Source of the DNA: an uncultured Alphaproteobacteria bacterium
GTDB lineage: Bacteria > Pseudomonadota > Alphaproteobacteria > Bin95
Reading direction: 5' to 3'
Length of the DNA stretch: 46,487 nt
NCBI GenBank assembly: GCA_937891825.1
Contig: CALAHN010000112.1
Span: 1-46,487 of the forward strand
The position numbers and the translations under genes are program-made. The notes beneath the pieces are model-generated. The model saw nothing but the letters and a program-made list of their open reading frames with translations. It searched no databases and had not been told where the DNA came from. Positions 33,484 to 42,240 of the stretch are shown piece after piece; positions within the stretch are counted from its first letter, which is position 1, and each line of letters starts with the position of its first letter.

Positions 33484-34283
33484 CGAACGATCCGAAAGCG
33501 CCGCTGACGCTGCTGGACGAGAAGAACTATGCCTTCGATGCGCCGCGCGTGAAGCCGACGCAGTCCAAGGGCGGACAGTCCGCCTACTTCTCCTGCTGGG
33601 ACATCCATGCCTATTACGGCGAAAGCTACATCGTCCAGGGCGTCAGCTTTGACATTCGCGAAGGCGAGATCGTCGCCCTGCTCGGCCGCAACGGCGCCGG
33701 CAAGACATCGACGCTCCGCGCCATTGCGCGGGTCGATAATCCGGCCCTGAAGCACGGGGAGATCTGGCTGGACCACCAGCCGCTCCATGAGATGAAGGCA
33801 TGGCAGGCGGCCCGCGTCGGCATCGGCCTCGTGCCGGAGGACCGGCGCATCATTCAGGGCCTGACGGTCGAGGAGAACCTGAAGCTCGCCCAGATCGCGC
33901 CGCCCCACGGCTGGTCGATTGAGCGGATCTACGACCTGTTCCCCAGGCTCGGCGAGCGGAAATCTCAGGAAGGCACGACGCTGTCCGGCGGCGAACAACA
34001 GATGCTGGCCATCGGCCGCACCCTGGCCCGCGACGTGAAGCTGCTGCTCCTGGACGAACCCTATGAAGGCCTGGCGCCGGTCATCGTGCAGGAGATCGAG
34101 CGGACGCTGGAACAGATCAAGCAGCTTGGCATGACGACGATCATCGTCGAGCAGAACGCCATCGCGGCGCTGCATCTGGCCGACCGGGCGATCATTCTGG
34201 ACATGGGCACGGTCGTCTTCGACGGCGGCGCCCAGGAAGTGCTGGATAACGCCGATCTCCGTCAGGAATATCTGGCGATCTGA
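33480..34283 (+). CDS. branched-chain-type ABC ATPase, LivF-like
   Basis: Second ATPase of the importer, 267 aa. Walker A GRNGAGKTS, signature LSGGEQQMLAIGRTL, Walker B LLLLDEPYEGLAP and switch TTIIVEQNA are all present. An extra segment of about 35 residues (MTNDPKAPLTLLDEKNYAFD onward) precedes the normal LivF start (DIHAYYGESYIVQGVSFDIR) and has no obvious motif. Its ATG overlaps the LivG-like stop. It ends the operon; the next gene is convergent and begins its stop codon 7 nt away. Confidence 0.95.
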   Translation: MTNDPKAPLTLLDEKNYAFDAPRVKPTQSKGGQSAYFSCWDIHAYYGESYIVQGVSFDIREGEIVALLGRNGAGKTSTLRAIARVDNPALKHGEIWLDHQPLHEMKAWQAARVGIGLVPEDRRIIQGLTVEENLKLAQIAPPHGWSIERIYDLFPRLGERKSQEGTTLSGGEQQMLAIGRTLARDVKLLLLDEPYEGLAPVIVQEIERTLEQIKQLGMTTIIVEQNAIAALHLADRAIILDMGTVVFDGGAQEVLDNADLRQEYLAI

Positions 34284-34289
34284 ACCCGA

Positions 34290-34850
34290 TTATTCGCCTT
34301 TCCTCAGCACATCGACGGCATGGGCGGCGCCGCGGATGTCGGCGACGCCCCAGAGGCCGTCCTGGAAGGATGACGTGAGCGAGCTGCCGTTCCGGCCGCG
34401 CTTCCCTGTCTGCCTGAGGCGCATGTCGCCGCTGCCGTCCTCTCGATCCCAGCGCTCATAGTCGTCGATCTCATGCGGGAGAACCGCGGTCGTTGCGAAG
34501 GCGTCGCCGCTGGTGACGATAATGACGCGTTGATTGGTGATGGCGTAGTAGGTGCGCCTGGCCTGGCGCGCATAGCGCAGCGGCGTCGCGACCATCCAGG
34601 CGCCAATGGCGATGAACGGCAGCCCGAAGAGGGCGAAGTTGCCGCCAGTTAACGCCATCGCGGTCCAGAACAGCGAAAAGCCGAGGAAAAACACGCCGAA
34701 CAGGCATTCCATCGACCCGAGCTTCGCCGCGCCCCCCGGCCGCGGCCGTCCCTTCCAGACGATTCGCTCGCCCTTCTGCAGGACCGACCGCTCCACGAAG
34801 TTCAACGCCGCCAAATCCTGACGCAACTCCTCGGCGTCATCATCCGCCAT
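34290..34850 (-). CDS. membrane protein with PH-like domain
   Basis: A 186-aa protein. A short soluble N-terminus (LQKGERIVWKGRPRPGG) leads to two membrane helices (about 48-68 CLFGVFFLGFSLFWTAMAL, and 72-90), then a bacterial PH-like beta domain starting RRTYYAITNQRVIIVTSG. This layout matches small PH-domain membrane proteins of unknown role. Start at ATG 34850; the GST gene ends 15 nt upstream, so the two are probably co-transcribed. Confidence 0.75.
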   Translation of the reverse strand: MADDDAEELRQDLAALNFVERSVLQKGERIVWKGRPRPGGAAKLGSMECLFGVFFLGFSLFWTAMALTGGNFALFGLPFIAIGAWMVATPLRYARQARRTYYAITNQRVIIVTSGDAFATTAVLPHEIDDYERWDREDGSGDMRLRQTGKRGRNGSSLTSSFQDGLWGVADIRGAAHAVDVLRKGE

Positions 34851-34865
34851 CGACTATCGCCGCCT

Positions 34866-35486
34866 TCAGCCTGCCTTCTGGATCTCCTTGACCCGGCCAT
34901 AAGCCTCGCGGCCGAGGCAGGCGTCGAGCCAGCGGGCGACATTCGGATAGGGGCTGAGGTCGAGCCGCGCGGTCTTCGCCCAGGCAAGCACGCTCGCGAC
35001 ATTGAGGTCGGCGATAGTAAAGCGACCGCCCATCAGATAATCGCCCTTGGCCAGGGCCCCGTCGAGCACCTTGAGCGGCCGCGCCAGTTCGGCCATGCAC
35101 TCCGCGACGATTGCGGGGTCTTTCTCATAGCCCATGATGCCGAGGCTGTGGAACAACGCCCGAAGCGTCGGCTTCTCGACTTCCGTCATCGCCCAGAGCG
35201 ACCACTGCTCAGCCGTCGCATCTTCGGCGAGGCCTTTCGGCGCCAGTGGGCCGCCGGCCTTCTTGGCGATATAGGAATTGATCGCCAGGCTCTCGAACAG
35301 GGCGAGATCGCCGTCTATCAGGGCCGGCACCCGGCCGTTCGGGTTGACCTTCAGAAACTCCGGCTGCTGCGCCTCGCCGCGCATGTGCGTCTTGACGTGA
35401 TCATAGGGCAGGCCAGCTTCCTCTAGCGCCCAGAGGCAACGGGCGGCGCGGCTTTGGGCGATGCCGTAAAGCGTGACTTTCGACAT
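34866..35486 (-). CDS. glutathione S-transferase family protein
   Basis: A 206-aa cytosolic GST. N-terminal thioredoxin-like domain (1-75): VTLYGIAQSRAARCLWALEE with the Ser/Arg catalytic region, VNPNGRVPALIDG with the cis-Pro, and LFESLAINSYIAKK with the Glu-Ser glutathione-binding pair. C-terminal helical domain (85-200) with the conserved N-capping Asp in GGRFTIADLNVASVLAWA. It would conjugate glutathione to electrophiles; class and substrate not assigned. Divergent from the DUF1489 gene. Confidence 0.93.
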   Translation of the reverse strand: MSKVTLYGIAQSRAARCLWALEEAGLPYDHVKTHMRGEAQQPEFLKVNPNGRVPALIDGDLALFESLAINSYIAKKAGGPLAPKGLAEDATAEQWSLWAMTEVEKPTLRALFHSLGIMGYEKDPAIVAECMAELARPLKVLDGALAKGDYLMGGRFTIADLNVASVLAWAKTARLDLSPYPNVARWLDACLGREAYGRVKEIQKAG

Positions 35487-35603
35487 GGGAACAATGCTCC
35501 TGGATGGGGTCGGTCGGTAATTGCCCGGTGAAAATACGCTGGCCCCGGTTCATCCACAATCCACCCCATGGACGCGCGCGCCCTGGACGATAGATTGCCC
35601 GGC

Positions 35604-36047
35604 ATGACCTTGAACATGCGCAAACTCTCCGTCGGCTCGGAGAGCCTCGACAGCCTCGCCGAATTCCAGGCCATGCGCCGGGCGGAACGCCGGGCGCGCG
35701 GCGAGCCGGATTTCAGCCGCCACATCACCCGCATGTGGCCGAAGCGGGCGGACGCGATTCTGCAGTCCGGCGGATCGATGTACTGGATCATCAAGGGCGT
35801 GATGCAAGCGCGCCAACCGATCCTGGACTTCGAGGAGGTCATCGGCGCGGACGGCATCCGGCGCTGCGGCATCGTTCTGGCCCCTGGCCTGATCCCCGTG
35901 GCGCCCCGGGCCACGCGGCCCTTCCAGGGCTGGCGCTATTTCGAGGCGAAGGACGCGCCGCCCGATCTGACGGCGCTCTCCGGCGACATCGACCCCGCCA
36001 TGCCGCCCGAAATGCTGGCGGAACTCAGGGAGCTTGGGCTGGTATAG
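35604..36047 (+). CDS. DUF1489 family protein
   Basis: A 147-aa soluble protein of an alphaproteobacterial family of unknown function. The signature is clear: MTLNMRKLSVGSESLDSLAE, HITRMWPKRADAILQSGGSM, YWIIKGVMQARQPILDFEEV and RPFQGWRYFEAKDAPPDL. I placed the start at ATG 35604 because the family normally begins at this MTL motif; an in-frame ATG at 35568 adds 12 residues. Neither has a strong SD. Same strand as, and 83 nt before, the MFS gene. Confidence 0.88.
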   Translation: MTLNMRKLSVGSESLDSLAEFQAMRRAERRARGEPDFSRHITRMWPKRADAILQSGGSMYWIIKGVMQARQPILDFEEVIGADGIRRCGIVLAPGLIPVAPRATRPFQGWRYFEAKDAPPDLTALSGDIDPAMPPEMLAELRELGLV

Positions 36048-36130
36048 TTTCGCTTGTCGGTCTGCCATGGGCGGGCGATCATGGCGGCGATTACTCTGTT
36101 TATCCTCAAACTCAGGCGCGCCCTTCCCCG

Positions 36131-37357
36131 ATGTTGAGCTCATTTGCCGAACGCCGGCCCGAACGCGCCGCAGCTTGGGCGGTCTGGCTGTTCGGGATCG
36201 GCGAAACCATTATCTGGGCTGGGCTGTTCTACGTCTTCGCCGCCATGCTGCTGACCTGGGAAACCACGCTCGGCTGGGACAAGACCGAGCTGACCCTTGG
36301 GCTGACCGTCGCAATCCTGGTCGCCGCGGCCGTCTCCCCCTTGAGCGGCCGGCTGATCGACGCGGGCTACGGGCGCTGGACCCTGGGGCTCGGCGCGCTC
36401 TGGGGCGCAGCGGCCCTGGCGTGCCTTGCCTTCGTCGAAACGCCGCTGATGTTCGTCGTCTTCTGGGCGGCCATCGGCGTCGCGAACGGGGCTGCGATGT
36501 ATGAGCCGTGTTTTTCCGTCGTGACCCGCGCGCGCGGCGCCGCCGCCCGCCCCGCGATCACCAAGATCACCCTCGTCGCCGGCTTCGCCTCGACGGTCTC
36601 GTTCCTGTCGGCGGCGGCGTTGATGGAGCATCTGGGCTGGCGCGGCGCGATGCTGGCCTTCGCGGCCGTCGTCGCGTTCATCGGCGCGCCGATGCTCTAT
36701 GCGGCGACCGTCCTGATCGAGGCGACCAATCCCGACCCGGCGCCGCCAGCGCCCAAGGCCGCGAACAAGGCGGCATTGCGGGCGGCGCTCAGGAAGCCGC
36801 AGTTCTGGTTGATCGCCATCGCCTTCCCGATGATGGCCTTGAACCACGGCATCCTGCTGAACCACATCATGCCGCTGATGGCGGAGCGCGGCATCGCCGC
36901 ATCGACGGGCTTGCTGGTCGCCAGCACGATCGGCCCGATGCAGGTCGCGGGCCGCGTCGTGCTGATGCTGCTGGAAAAGCGGATCAACAGCCTCGCCATG
37001 GCGGCGGTCGCTTTCGGCGGCGTGACGCTGGCGTCGGTCATCCTCCTCCTGGCGGGCGCCTCGCCGACGATGGCGTTCGCGTTCGCGATCATGCAAGGCG
37101 GAACCTATGGCCTGACCAGCATTCTGAAGCCCGCGATCACGGCGGAGTTTCTGGGCCGCACAGGCTTCGGCGCCATCGCCGGCTGGCTGGCGCTGCCCTA
37201 CCTCGCCGCTTTCGCCTTCGCGCCGCATCTGGGCGCCTTGATCTGGAGCGCCGGCGGCTACGACCTCGTGGTGCCGGCGACGCTCGTCCTGGGCGCGACA
37301 GGCGCCGCCTGCGTCGCCATCCTCGCAATCTTCGGCGGCAAACCGAGCGCGACTTAG
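36131..37357 (+). CDS. MFS transporter
   Basis: A 408-aa major facilitator protein with 12 predicted helices and a central soluble loop (about 195-215; NPDPAPPAPKAANKAALRAA). Motifs: GRLIDAGYGRWTLGLGAL (the helix 2-3 loop) and AAIGVANGAAMYEPCFSVVT, which recalls the monocarboxylate/oxalate-type MFS group. Substrate unknown. Start ATG 36131; no clear SD. Its TAG stop shares two bases with the TAA stop of the convergent permease gene. Confidence 0.9.
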   Translation: MLSSFAERRPERAAAWAVWLFGIGETIIWAGLFYVFAAMLLTWETTLGWDKTELTLGLTVAILVAAAVSPLSGRLIDAGYGRWTLGLGALWGAAALACLAFVETPLMFVVFWAAIGVANGAAMYEPCFSVVTRARGAAARPAITKITLVAGFASTVSFLSAAALMEHLGWRGAMLAFAAVVAFIGAPMLYAATVLIEATNPDPAPPAPKAANKAALRAALRKPQFWLIAIAFPMMALNHGILLNHIMPLMAERGIAASTGLLVASTIGPMQVAGRVVLMLLEKRINSLAMAAVAFGGVTLASVILLLAGASPTMAFAFAIMQGGTYGLTSILKPAITAEFLGRTGFGAIAGWLALPYLAAFAFAPHLGALIWSAGGYDLVVPATLVLGATGAACVAILAIFGGKPSAT

Positions 37358-38148
37358 CTCCGCCAGGCGAGCAGCCGCCGCTCCAACTGCCCGATCCCCC
37401 AGGACACGGCGACGCCGAGCGCCGAAAGCATGATGACGCCGGCAAAGAGCCGCTCCAGATCGTAGAGACTGCCGGCCTCCAGGATATAGGCGCCGATGCC
37501 ATGCTGGGCGCCGAGCATCTCGGCCGCGACCAGGAGGATGATCGCAATGGCGAGGCTGACGCGCAGCCCGCTCAACAGCGCCGGCAGCGCCCCCGGCAGC
37601 ACGATCTTGCGGACGATCGACATCCAGGAAAGCCCGAAGCTCTGGCCCATGCGGATCAGGCCCCGGTCGACATTGTCGACGCCGCCATAGGTGGCGACGA
37701 CCGTAGGCGTGAAGACGCCGAACGCGATCAGCGCGTATTTCGAGCCTTCATCGATGCCGAACCAGATCACGAACAGCGGCAGCAGGGCGATCTTCGGGAT
37801 CGGGAACAGCGCCGCGACCAAGGGCACGAGGCCAGCCCGCGCCAGGCTGAACAGGCCGATGGCGAACCCGACCGCGACGCCCGCGGTCAAGCCCATCAGC
37901 GACCCGACCGCGAAACGCTGCAAGCTTGGGATCACATGCTTGAAGAGCAATCCGCTCTCCCAGAGATACACGTAAGTCATGGCCACATCGGAGAGGCGCG
38001 GCAGCGTCAGGTTGCTGATGACGCCCGTCGCCGTCAGCAGTTCCCAAAGGCCCAGCAGAACGACGAAGACCAGCCAGCCGACGCCGCGCCGCCGCTCCGG
38101 CCGGAAGCCGCCGCCGCGAAAGGGCACGGCATTCAGATCATCGGCCAT
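37354..38148 (-). CDS. NitT/TauT-type ABC transporter permease
   Basis: Inner-membrane permease of 264 aa with about six helices. The coupling motif (EAA loop) is around residues 160-200: MGQSFGLSWMSIVRKIVLPG, ALPALLSGLRVSLAIAIILL. PIPKIALLPLFVIWFGIDEG is the SsuC/TauC/NrtB hallmark. Start ATG 38148 has GGAGC 7 nt upstream and overlaps the ATPase gene by 11 nt; the frame continues upstream only as out-of-frame reading of that gene. The import system has no binding-protein gene in the window. Confidence 0.93.
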   Translation of the reverse strand: MADDLNAVPFRGGGFRPERRRGVGWLVFVVLLGLWELLTATGVISNLTLPRLSDVAMTYVYLWESGLLFKHVIPSLQRFAVGSLMGLTAGVAVGFAIGLFSLARAGLVPLVAALFPIPKIALLPLFVIWFGIDEGSKYALIAFGVFTPTVVATYGGVDNVDRGLIRMGQSFGLSWMSIVRKIVLPGALPALLSGLRVSLAIAIILLVAAEMLGAQHGIGAYILEAGSLYDLERLFAGVIMLSALGVAVSWGIGQLERRLLAWRS

Positions 38149-38905
38149 CGGCCAGCTCCCGGTCCGCCGCCAGCGCCTCGTCGCGCATGGCGCCCCAGAG
38201 CCGCTTCTGGATCGCCTCCAGCGCCGGATCGCCGATGGCGCGCTCCGCCAGCGGCCGGTCGATATCGACGATGTCCCGGATGCGGCCGGGCCGCCGGGAA
38301 AGCACGACAATCCGGGCGCCAAGCCGCGTCGCCTCATAGAGATTGTGGGTGACGTAAACGCCGGTGAACGGCTGGCGCGTCCAGAGATCGACCAGATCGT
38401 CGAGCAGCAATTCCCGCGTCTGGGAATCCAGGGCCGACAGCGGCTCGTCCAGCAGCAGCGCCGCCGGGCGGACAGCGAGCGCCCGCGCGATCGCGACCCG
38501 CTGCTTCATCCCGCCGGACAATTGCTTCGGCAGCGCCTGGGCGAACTCCGAAAGTTTGGTGCGCGCCAGCACATCCTGGACGATGGCCGCCCGTTCGCTC
38601 GCCGACAGCGCGTGGTCTTCCAGCACGAGCGCGACATTCCCGGCGACCGTGCGCCAGGGCAGCAAGGCAAAGTCCTGAAAGATATACGTCAGCGGGTTCA
38701 AGCTGTCGGCGGGCGGCGCGCTCGCGAGGACACGGCCCGCCCCCGGCTGCTCCAGCCCGCCGATCAGGCGCAGCAGCGTCGACTTTCCGCAGCCCGACGG
38801 GCCGATCAGGCAGACGATCTGGCCCGAGGGAATGTCGAGCGATATGTCTTCCAGCACGGTCTGGCCGTTATAACTGTGGCCAACGCTCTGGAGCATCAGG
38901 TCCAT
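38138..38905 (-). CDS. NitT/TauT-type ABC transporter ATPase
   Basis: A 255-aa ATPase of the SsuB/TauB/NrtD class. Walker A GPSGCGKSTLLRL, Q-loop in YIFQDFALLPWRTV, signature LSGGMKQRVAIARAL, Walker B ALLLDEPLSALD and switch VYVTHNLYEA are all intact. The start lies 1 nt after the GMC oxidoreductase stop, so the oxidoreductase, ATPase and permease form one operon. This links uptake to oxidation of the same or a related compound (inference). Confidence 0.95.
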   Translation of the reverse strand: MDLMLQSVGHSYNGQTVLEDISLDIPSGQIVCLIGPSGCGKSTLLRLIGGLEQPGAGRVLASAPPADSLNPLTYIFQDFALLPWRTVAGNVALVLEDHALSASERAAIVQDVLARTKLSEFAQALPKQLSGGMKQRVAIARALAVRPAALLLDEPLSALDSQTRELLLDDLVDLWTRQPFTGVYVTHNLYEATRLGARIVVLSRRPGRIRDIVDIDRPLAERAIGDPALEAIQKRLWGAMRDEALAADRELADGR

Positions 38906-38906
38906 C

Positions 38907-40547
38907 TCAAGCCGCCGCCTGGGCAGCGCCGCGATCCGCCAGGATCATCGCCGCGCCTTTTTCAGCGATCATCAAGGTCGGGCTGTTGGTGTTGCCGCTG
39001 GTGATCGTCGGCATGACCGACGCATCGGCGATCCGGAGATTAGCCAGCGCCTTCAGGCGAAGTCGGCTGTCGACGGGCGCATCCGGCCCCTCGCCCATGC
39101 GCGCGGTGCCGACGGGGTGAAAGATCGTCGTCGCGATATCGCCGGCCGCCCGGGCCAGGGCCTCGTCGCCGTCGATCTCGGGACCGGGCTTGAACTCCTC
39201 CGGCCGGTAGCGCTGGAGGGCGGGCATGCTCGCGATATGGCGGGTCAGGCGCACGGCCTGCGCGGCGACCAGCCGATCCGCCGGGTCCGAGAGATAGTTC
39301 GGTCGGATCGAAGGCGCATCGCGGAAATCGGCCGAGGCGGCGCGCACCTCGCCCCGGCTTTCGGGCCGGAGATTGCAGACCGACGCCGTGAACGCCGGGA
39401 ACGGGTGCAGCGGCTCCCCGAACCGCTCCAGGCTGAGCGGCTGCACGTGATATTGCAGATTGGGCGTCTCGCGGGAGGGATCGGACTTCGCGAAGCAGCC
39501 CAACTGGCTGGGCGCCATCGTCAACGGCCCGCGCCGGAAGAGCGCGTATTCGAGGCCCATGCCCATCTTGCCGATCAGGGAGTTCGCCCGCTCATTCAGG
39601 GTTCTGACGCCGTGAACCTTGTAGGCCAGCCGCACCTGGAGATGGTCCTGCAGGTTCCGTCCGAGCCCATCGATATCCGCGACCGGGTCGACCCCGATCG
39701 CCTGCAGCCACGCCCCAGGCCCGAGGCCGGAGAGCTGCAACAGATGCGGCGTGCCGATGGAGCCGGCGGCCATGACAGCCTCGCCCAAGACGACGGCGCG
39801 CCTCGGCTGGGCGCCCGCGCCGACGCCTTCGCTATAGAGCACGGCAATGACCCGGCCGGCTTCGATCTCAAGCTTCTCGCAATGGGCGTTCGTCACGACG
39901 ACGAGGTTTTTGCGGTGAGCGATCGGACGGAGGAACGCCTTCGAGGCGTTCCAGCGGATGCCGCGCTTCTGGTTCACATGGAAATATCCCACGCCTTCGT
40001 TATTGCCCCGGTTGAAATCGTCGGTCGCGGGGATGCCGGCTTCTACGGCGGCGTCACGGAAGGCGTCGAGGATTTCCCATGAGAGGCGCGGCTCCTCAAC
40101 CCGCCATTCGCCGCCCGCGCCATGCAGATCGTCGACGCCGCCGTGAAAGTCCTCGGTCTTCCGGAAGACCGGCAGCACATCCTCCCACGACCAGCCGACG
40201 GCCCCAAGCTGGCGCCAGCCGTCATAGTCCCGGGCCTGGCCGCGCATATAAATCATGCCGTTGATCGAGGAGCAGCCGCCAAGCACCTTGCCGCGCGGAT
40301 AATCCAGCGCGCGGCCATTCAGGCCAGGCTCGGCGGCCGTCCGGTAACGCCAGTCCGTGCGCGCGTTCATCATGGTGTAGAGGTAGCCGACAGGGATGTG
40401 GATCCAGTGCCAGTCGTCCTTGCCGCCAGCTTCGAGCAACAGCACCCGATTGGCCGGGTCGGCCGACAGCCGGTTCGCCAGCAGGCAACCGGCGGTGCCG
40501 GCGCCGACGACGACGTAATCGAAGCTTCCGATGGTTTCCCGTGTCAT
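38907..40547 (-). CDS. GMC-family FAD-dependent oxidoreductase (choline/alcohol dehydrogenase-like)
   Basis: A 546-aa GMC flavoenzyme. The FAD motif is VVVGAGTAGCLLANRLS, with the GMC signatures PRGKVLGGCSSINGMIYMRG and AGSIGTPHLLQLSGLGPG. The active-site His is in TIFHPVGTARMG and the second conserved position is Asn in SGNTNSPTLMIAEKG. It oxidises a primary or secondary alcohol; choline, polyethylene glycol and long-chain alcohol enzymes all look similar. The start at ATG 40547 has AAGGGGG 5-6 nt upstream; the frame extends to 40640 without support. First gene of the operon with the ABC ATPase and permease. Confidence 0.95.
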   Translation of the reverse strand: MTRETIGSFDYVVVGAGTAGCLLANRLSADPANRVLLLEAGGKDDWHWIHIPVGYLYTMMNARTDWRYRTAAEPGLNGRALDYPRGKVLGGCSSINGMIYMRGQARDYDGWRQLGAVGWSWEDVLPVFRKTEDFHGGVDDLHGAGGEWRVEEPRLSWEILDAFRDAAVEAGIPATDDFNRGNNEGVGYFHVNQKRGIRWNASKAFLRPIAHRKNLVVVTNAHCEKLEIEAGRVIAVLYSEGVGAGAQPRRAVVLGEAVMAAGSIGTPHLLQLSGLGPGAWLQAIGVDPVADIDGLGRNLQDHLQVRLAYKVHGVRTLNERANSLIGKMGMGLEYALFRRGPLTMAPSQLGCFAKSDPSRETPNLQYHVQPLSLERFGEPLHPFPAFTASVCNLRPESRGEVRAASADFRDAPSIRPNYLSDPADRLVAAQAVRLTRHIASMPALQRYRPEEFKPGPEIDGDEALARAAGDIATTIFHPVGTARMGEGPDAPVDSRLRLKALANLRIADASVMPTITSGNTNSPTLMIAEKGAAMILADRGAAQAAA

Positions 40548-40620
40548 GCTTCCCCCTTCGCGCAAGCCGGTTCGCCAGCCTATACTTGTCGCAAACGAAC
40601 CTAAGGGGGAATGCCGGAAC

Positions 40621-41418
40621 ATGGAATGGGTTGAGGCCAACGACGCCGTCTTCAGGACGGAGCGCGTCGGCGGCGGCGCCGGAACGCCGCTTTTGCTGAT
40701 TCAGGAACTGGGCGGCGACCTGACGAGTTGGGACCCGGCCTTGCAGGCCGGTCTCTGCGATGGGCGGCCGGGCCTCCGTTTCGACTGGCGCGGCGCCGGC
40801 GTCTCCGAGAAAATTCGGGGGCCTTTCGATATCGATGTGATGTGCGCCGATATCGCCGGGATCCTCGATGCGACCGGCTTCGGCGACGGCAAGCCTGTCG
40901 ATATTCTGGGCATCGCGCTTGGCGGCGGCGTCGCCATCGCCTTCGCCGCCAGATATCCCGACAGGGTCCGCCGCATGGTCTCGACCAGCTCCGCCATCGG
41001 CGGCATCGCGGCGACGGCCGAGAACCTGCGCAAGCGCGCCAAAGGCGTCGAGGAAAACGGCATGCGGCCCTATTGCGAGGCCAGCCATGCCGTCTCCTTC
41101 GCCGAACATCTTCGCACCGATCCCGACCTCTATGCCTGGTACCGCAAGAAGTGGATCGCCCAGGACCCGTCGAGCTTCGCCGCCCATAACCGGATGCTGG
41201 CCGACATGGATGAGAACCCGAACCTCGGGAAGATCAAGGCGCGCAGCCTGATCCTCTCCGGCACGCACGATCCCCTGCGGCCACCGGCGCTGGTCAAGGA
41301 GATCGCCGCCGGGATCCCCGGCGCGGAATACGAAGAACTGCCGACCGGCCACTTCATCCATGTGCAAACGCCGACGCTCTGCGCCAAGCGCGTCACGGCG
41401 TTCCTCGACGCCGCCTGA
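40621..41418 (+). CDS. alpha/beta-hydrolase-fold protein lacking the nucleophile serine
   Basis: A 265-aa protein resembling PcaD-type enol-lactone hydrolases (QELGGDLTSWDPALQAG, RFDWRGAGVSEKIRGPFDID). The nucleophile elbow reads G-I-A-L-G-G, with Ala99 where Ser, Cys or Asp is expected. The acid Asp (ILSGTHDPLRPP) and the His (LPTGHFIHVQTP) remain. Either it is catalytically silent, acts as a binding protein, or uses a mechanism without acyl-enzyme. The start at ATG 40621 fits the family N-terminus; AAGGGGG lies 12 nt upstream. It leads a plus-strand operon and diverges from the GMC gene across 73 nt. Confidence 0.88.
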   Translation: MEWVEANDAVFRTERVGGGAGTPLLLIQELGGDLTSWDPALQAGLCDGRPGLRFDWRGAGVSEKIRGPFDIDVMCADIAGILDATGFGDGKPVDILGIALGGGVAIAFAARYPDRVRRMVSTSSAIGGIAATAENLRKRAKGVEENGMRPYCEASHAVSFAEHLRTDPDLYAWYRKKWIAQDPSSFAAHNRMLADMDENPNLGKIKARSLILSGTHDPLRPPALVKEIAAGIPGAEYEELPTGHFIHVQTPTLCAKRVTAFLDAA

Positions 41419-41433
41419 GAAAGGATTTCAGCG

Positions 41434-42240
41434 ATGAACGACACCTATGAGCTTTACGCGATCAAATACGGCTCCGTCCTGAACCGGCCGATGAGCGAGA
41501 ATTTCATCGGCGGCGATCCGCACGACTTGAGCAAGCACCTGGACTACTTCATCTGGGTCGCGACCAATTCGGAGCGCACCTTCGTCATCGACACCGGCTT
41601 CAACCACGAAGCCGCGACGGCGCGCGGCCGCAAGATCGACCGCCTGCCCCGCGAAGGCCTCGCCCTCCTCGGCATCGACGCCGCGTCGGTCAAGGACGTC
41701 ATCATCACCCATCTCCACTACGACCATGCCGGCACCTTCTCCGACTTCAAGAATGCGCGCCTGCACCTCCAGGACAGCGAGATGGAGATGGCGACCGGCC
41801 GCTGCATGTGCCACGCGCCCCTGCGGCTGCCCTACAATGTCGAGGACGTCTGCGAAATGGTCCGCAAGGTCTATGCCGAACAGGTCGACTTCCATGACGG
41901 CGACCGGGAGATCGCGCCCGGCATCAGCGTCCACCTTTGCGCCGGCCATGCGGCGGGCATGCAGTCGGTGCGCGTCAAGACCCGGCGCGGCTATGTCATG
42001 GTCGCCTCGGACGCGACGCATTTTTATATGAACTTCAAGGACAAGAAGCCCTTCCCGATCCTGGTGAACATGGCCGACATGCTGGAAAGCTGGGGCAAGC
42101 TGAAGCGGCTTGGCGATTCCATCGACCACATCATCCCCGGCCATGACCCGGCGGTGCTGGACTACTACCCCGCCGCCGATCCCAAGCTGGAAGGCATTGT
42201 CGTCCGCCTGGACGTCGCGCCGAAGGTCTCGATCGCATGA
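41434..42240 (+). CDS. metallo-beta-lactamase-fold hydrolase, N-acyl homoserine lactonase-like
   Basis: A 268-aa MBL-fold enzyme with the dizinc motif H-x-H-x-D-H at residues 93-98 (THLHYDHAG), further ligands His in CAGHAAGM, Asp in VASDATHFY and His in IIPGHDP. It belongs to the AiiA/AttM-like group, which opens lactone rings; quorum quenching is possible but not implied, since no LuxI/R genes are nearby. More likely it opens a lactone in the pathway of the surrounding genes. SD AAAGGA lies 9 nt before the ATG; its stop overlaps the next start (ATGA). Confidence 0.93.
   Translation: MNDTYELYAIKYGSVLNRPMSENFIGGDPHDLSKHLDYFIWVATNSERTFVIDTGFNHEAATARGRKIDRLPREGLALLGIDAASVKDVIITHLHYDHAGTFSDFKNARLHLQDSEMEMATGRCMCHAPLRLPYNVEDVCEMVRKVYAEQVDFHDGDREIAPGISVHLCAGHAAGMQSVRVKTRRGYVMVASDATHFYMNFKDKKPFPILVNMADMLESWGKLKRLGDSIDHIIPGHDPAVLDYYPAADPKLEGIVVRLDVAPKVSIA

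Noticed and set aside
36508-38352. A 614-codon plus-strand frame spanning two genes
   Set aside because: It crosses the MFS end and the antisense of the ABC permease; Arg-rich and without motifs.
41434-42240. A quorum-quenching system
   Set aside because: The MBL-fold protein is AHL-lactonase-like, but no LuxI/LuxR genes are present and the operon context is metabolic.
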